In this document: one piece after another, positions 63,017 through 64,000 of the stretch | Numbering within the stretch: position 1 is the stretch's first letter | How the letters are laid out: the number at the start of each line of letters is the position of its first letter | From: Solidesulfovibrio sp. | GTDB taxonomy: Bacteria; Desulfobacterota; Desulfovibrionia; Desulfovibrionales; Desulfovibrionaceae | Direction: 5' to 3' | DNA length: 64,000 nt | Assembly (NCBI RefSeq): GCF_038562415.1 | Contig: NZ_JBCFBA010000006.1 | Location: forward strand, 124,001-188,000 | Program-made: the position numbers and the translations under genes | Notes under the pieces: generated by a model | What the model was told of the DNA's origin: nothing | Database searches by the model: none | What the model saw: only the letters and a program-made list of their open reading frames with translations

Positions 63017-63363
63017 GGATTGTTTTCCCGGAAGCTCTGGCGCATGCGCAGCAGCTCCAGTTTCAGTGCCTGCGGCATGATCCAGCAAAACAGGTCGCCG
63101 CTTTGCCACAGATCCATCTGGCTGATCACCTTCTCTGCCTCCTCGGGGGGCACCGCGAGCGGTGGAATCACGAAATAAAGCGTGTCGCGCCGCTGCTGCC
63201 GGACGTCGATGGCGACGCCGGGCGAGACCTCCACGCCGATGCTGGCCAGCGCCTGCCGCGGATCCTTCCGAAGGAGCGCGGCAAAGGCTGGATCCGTCCA
63301 GGCGAGTTCGACCAGACGCCGCTCCAATGAGGCATTCCCTGAACCTTTCGTTTCGTTCTGCAC
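63013..63363 (-). CDS. NHLP-like protein A
   Basis: 116 residues from GTG 63363 (AAGGA upstream; TTG 63390 is an alternative). Residues about 15-65 carry the NHLP pattern ELAWTDPAFAALLRKDPRQA, then ASIGVEV and DTLYFVIPP. The remaining 50 residues (DLFCWIMPQALKLELLRMRQ) parallel the end of NHLP-like protein B. Only one Cys. It overlaps protein B by ATGA and follows the ThDP gene by 82 bases. Confidence 0.7.
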   Translation of the reverse strand: MQNETKGSGNASLERRLVELAWTDPAFAALLRKDPRQALASIGVEVSPGVAIDVRQQRRDTLYFVIPPLAVPPEEAEKVISQMDLWQSGDLFCWIMPQALKLELLRMRQSFRENNP

Positions 63364-63445
63364 GGCACTGTCCTTTCCGTCAGCATGCAAAGCCGGTCCT
63401 TGTCCTCTTTTGTGGCTGTGCTGCCGCAGGAAACCTCGACGACGT

Positions 63446-64000
63446 TCAGGGCTCGCGGTCGATAATCAGAAAACTCGGCCCTGGATGCGCGACCGCTCGC
63501 GCAAGAACCTCTCCGACAGTCTCAAGAGTTTCAATTTTTTCCGTGCGCGCGCCGAAGCCTTCGGCAATGCGCCGCAAGTCAACGCTTGGATCATCGAAAT
63601 CCATCCCGACGAAATGGGTGCTCTCCATCGCCGTCGCCATCGTGGCGCACCACAGATCCTTCAGCAAGCGGTATTCGTGATTCACGAAACAGACGAATAT
63701 GGACGGAATGGAATACTTGGCTGCGGTCCAAAGAGCATGGATCGAAAACAGACTGCCACCGTCGCCCACGAAGCAGACCGCGGGCTTGCCCGTCGCCAGC
63801 CCGATCCCGACGCCAAGCGGCATGGCCCAGCCCAATCCTCCGCCGCGGGGAGAGAAATGGACGTTGCGAAAGCCAAGGCGAACGGCCATGTCCTGCACGA
63901 TCGCGTCTTCGGAAGATCCCTCGGTGACGATATGAGTCGCCCGGTCGCAATGACGCAACACACCGAGAATGAGCGCGTCGCTCGGTCGCTTGCCGGACGG
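63446..64000 (-). CDS. Thiamine-diphosphate enzyme, C-terminal part
   Basis: 185 codons visible; the frame is open at the right edge, so the start is outside. The ThDP/Mg motif GDG...N is present (FVGDGGSLFSIHALWTAAKY, then VCFVNHEYR) in the pyrophosphate domain of decarboxylases such as benzoylformate decarboxylase or acetolactate-synthase-like enzymes. It probably decarboxylates a 2-oxo acid or ligates a carbonyl. First visible gene of the NHLP operon. Confidence 0.88.
   Translation of the reverse strand, partial: PSGKRPSDALILGVLRHCDRATHIVTEGSSEDAIVQDMAVRLGFRNVHFSPRGGGLGWAMPLGVGIGLATGKPAVCFVGDGGSLFSIHALWTAAKYSIPSIFVCFVNHEYRLLKDLWCATMATAMESTHFVGMDFDDPSVDLRRIAEGFGARTEKIETLETVGEVLARAVAHPGPSFLIIDREP

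Noticed and set aside
1-64000. CRISPR array
   Set aside because: No set of regularly spaced identical short repeats was seen anywhere in the window.

Overview
The window reads as a high-GC chromosome segment of a sulfate-reducing deltaproteobacterium of the Desulfovibrio/Solidesulfovibrio type. This is inferred from gene content and not from a database search: a vitamin B12-dependent ribonucleotide reductase, a Desulfovibrio-type single-cluster ferredoxin, a Mop-like molybdenum aldehyde oxidoreductase beside the DVU_1557/DVU_1558-type redox pair, a dvUT-like urea channel, and many sigma-54 activators. AT-richer patches with IS remnants (about 24-27 kb, 38-41.7 kb, 45-47 kb, 56.7-59.4 kb) look like acquired or decaying DNA.

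Layout. 1-11.5 kb is a mostly core region: nrdJ (cut by the left edge), a MarR-controlled molybdopterin oxidoreductase with a ferredoxin, an arylamine N-acetyltransferase, a two-component pair, an EAL/HDOD protein, a lone receiver protein and a tRNA-Arg. 12.3-13.2 kb holds a frameshifted DUF4198 gene. 13.4-23.8 kb is one minus-strand signalling cluster: FHA-trypsin-like protease, two Ser/Thr kinases, PP2C phosphatase, glycine-zipper lipoprotein, small membrane-anchored protein, CHASE2 adenylate/guanylate cyclase and a FecR-like protein. 24-27.2 kb is AT-rich, with IS and esterase debris, an unrecognised 413-residue protein and an HD phosphohydrolase.

27.2-38 kb is an alcohol/aldehyde oxidation locus. 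A Zn alcohol dehydrogenase, an outer-membrane transporter-like protein, an aldehyde oxidoreductase, a flavin/FeS dicluster-binding protein and a small redox protein run on the minus strand, downstream of a consensus sigma-54 promoter and paired upstream dyads. A divergent AcoR-like sigma-54 activator lies on the other side. 38-41.7 kb is a graveyard: RND-pump pseudogene between IS3 fragments, a HEPN/MNT toxin-antitoxin pair, a SWIM-finger pseudogene and one copy of an 80-bp dispersed repeat. 41.8-46.7 kb has an MFS transporter, an AMP-forming CoA ligase, a secreted protein and IS remnants.

47-56.8 kb is an amide/urea locus: AmiF-type formamidase, OFA-family MFS transporter, FmdB zinc ribbon, urea channel, Cys-rich protein, an NCS1-permease/histidine-kinase fusion and a sigma-54 response regulator. 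Two nearly identical -24/-12-like elements precede amiF and fmdB, which suggests that the kinase and regulator control both blocks.

After an IS5-family copy and an orphan HEPN-like protein, the 3' half of a tRNA-Ala(GGC) gene at 58.6 kb looks like an island attachment site. To its right are a rubredoxin, a pirin-like cupin and a tautomerase, then a convergent minus-strand operon with a ThDP enzyme (cut by the right edge), two paralogous proteins resembling the nitrile-hydratase-leader (NHLP) family, and a FAD monooxygenase. The most promising under-described systems are the transporter-kinase amide/urea locus, the NHLP-pair operon and the phospho-signalling/cyclase cluster.
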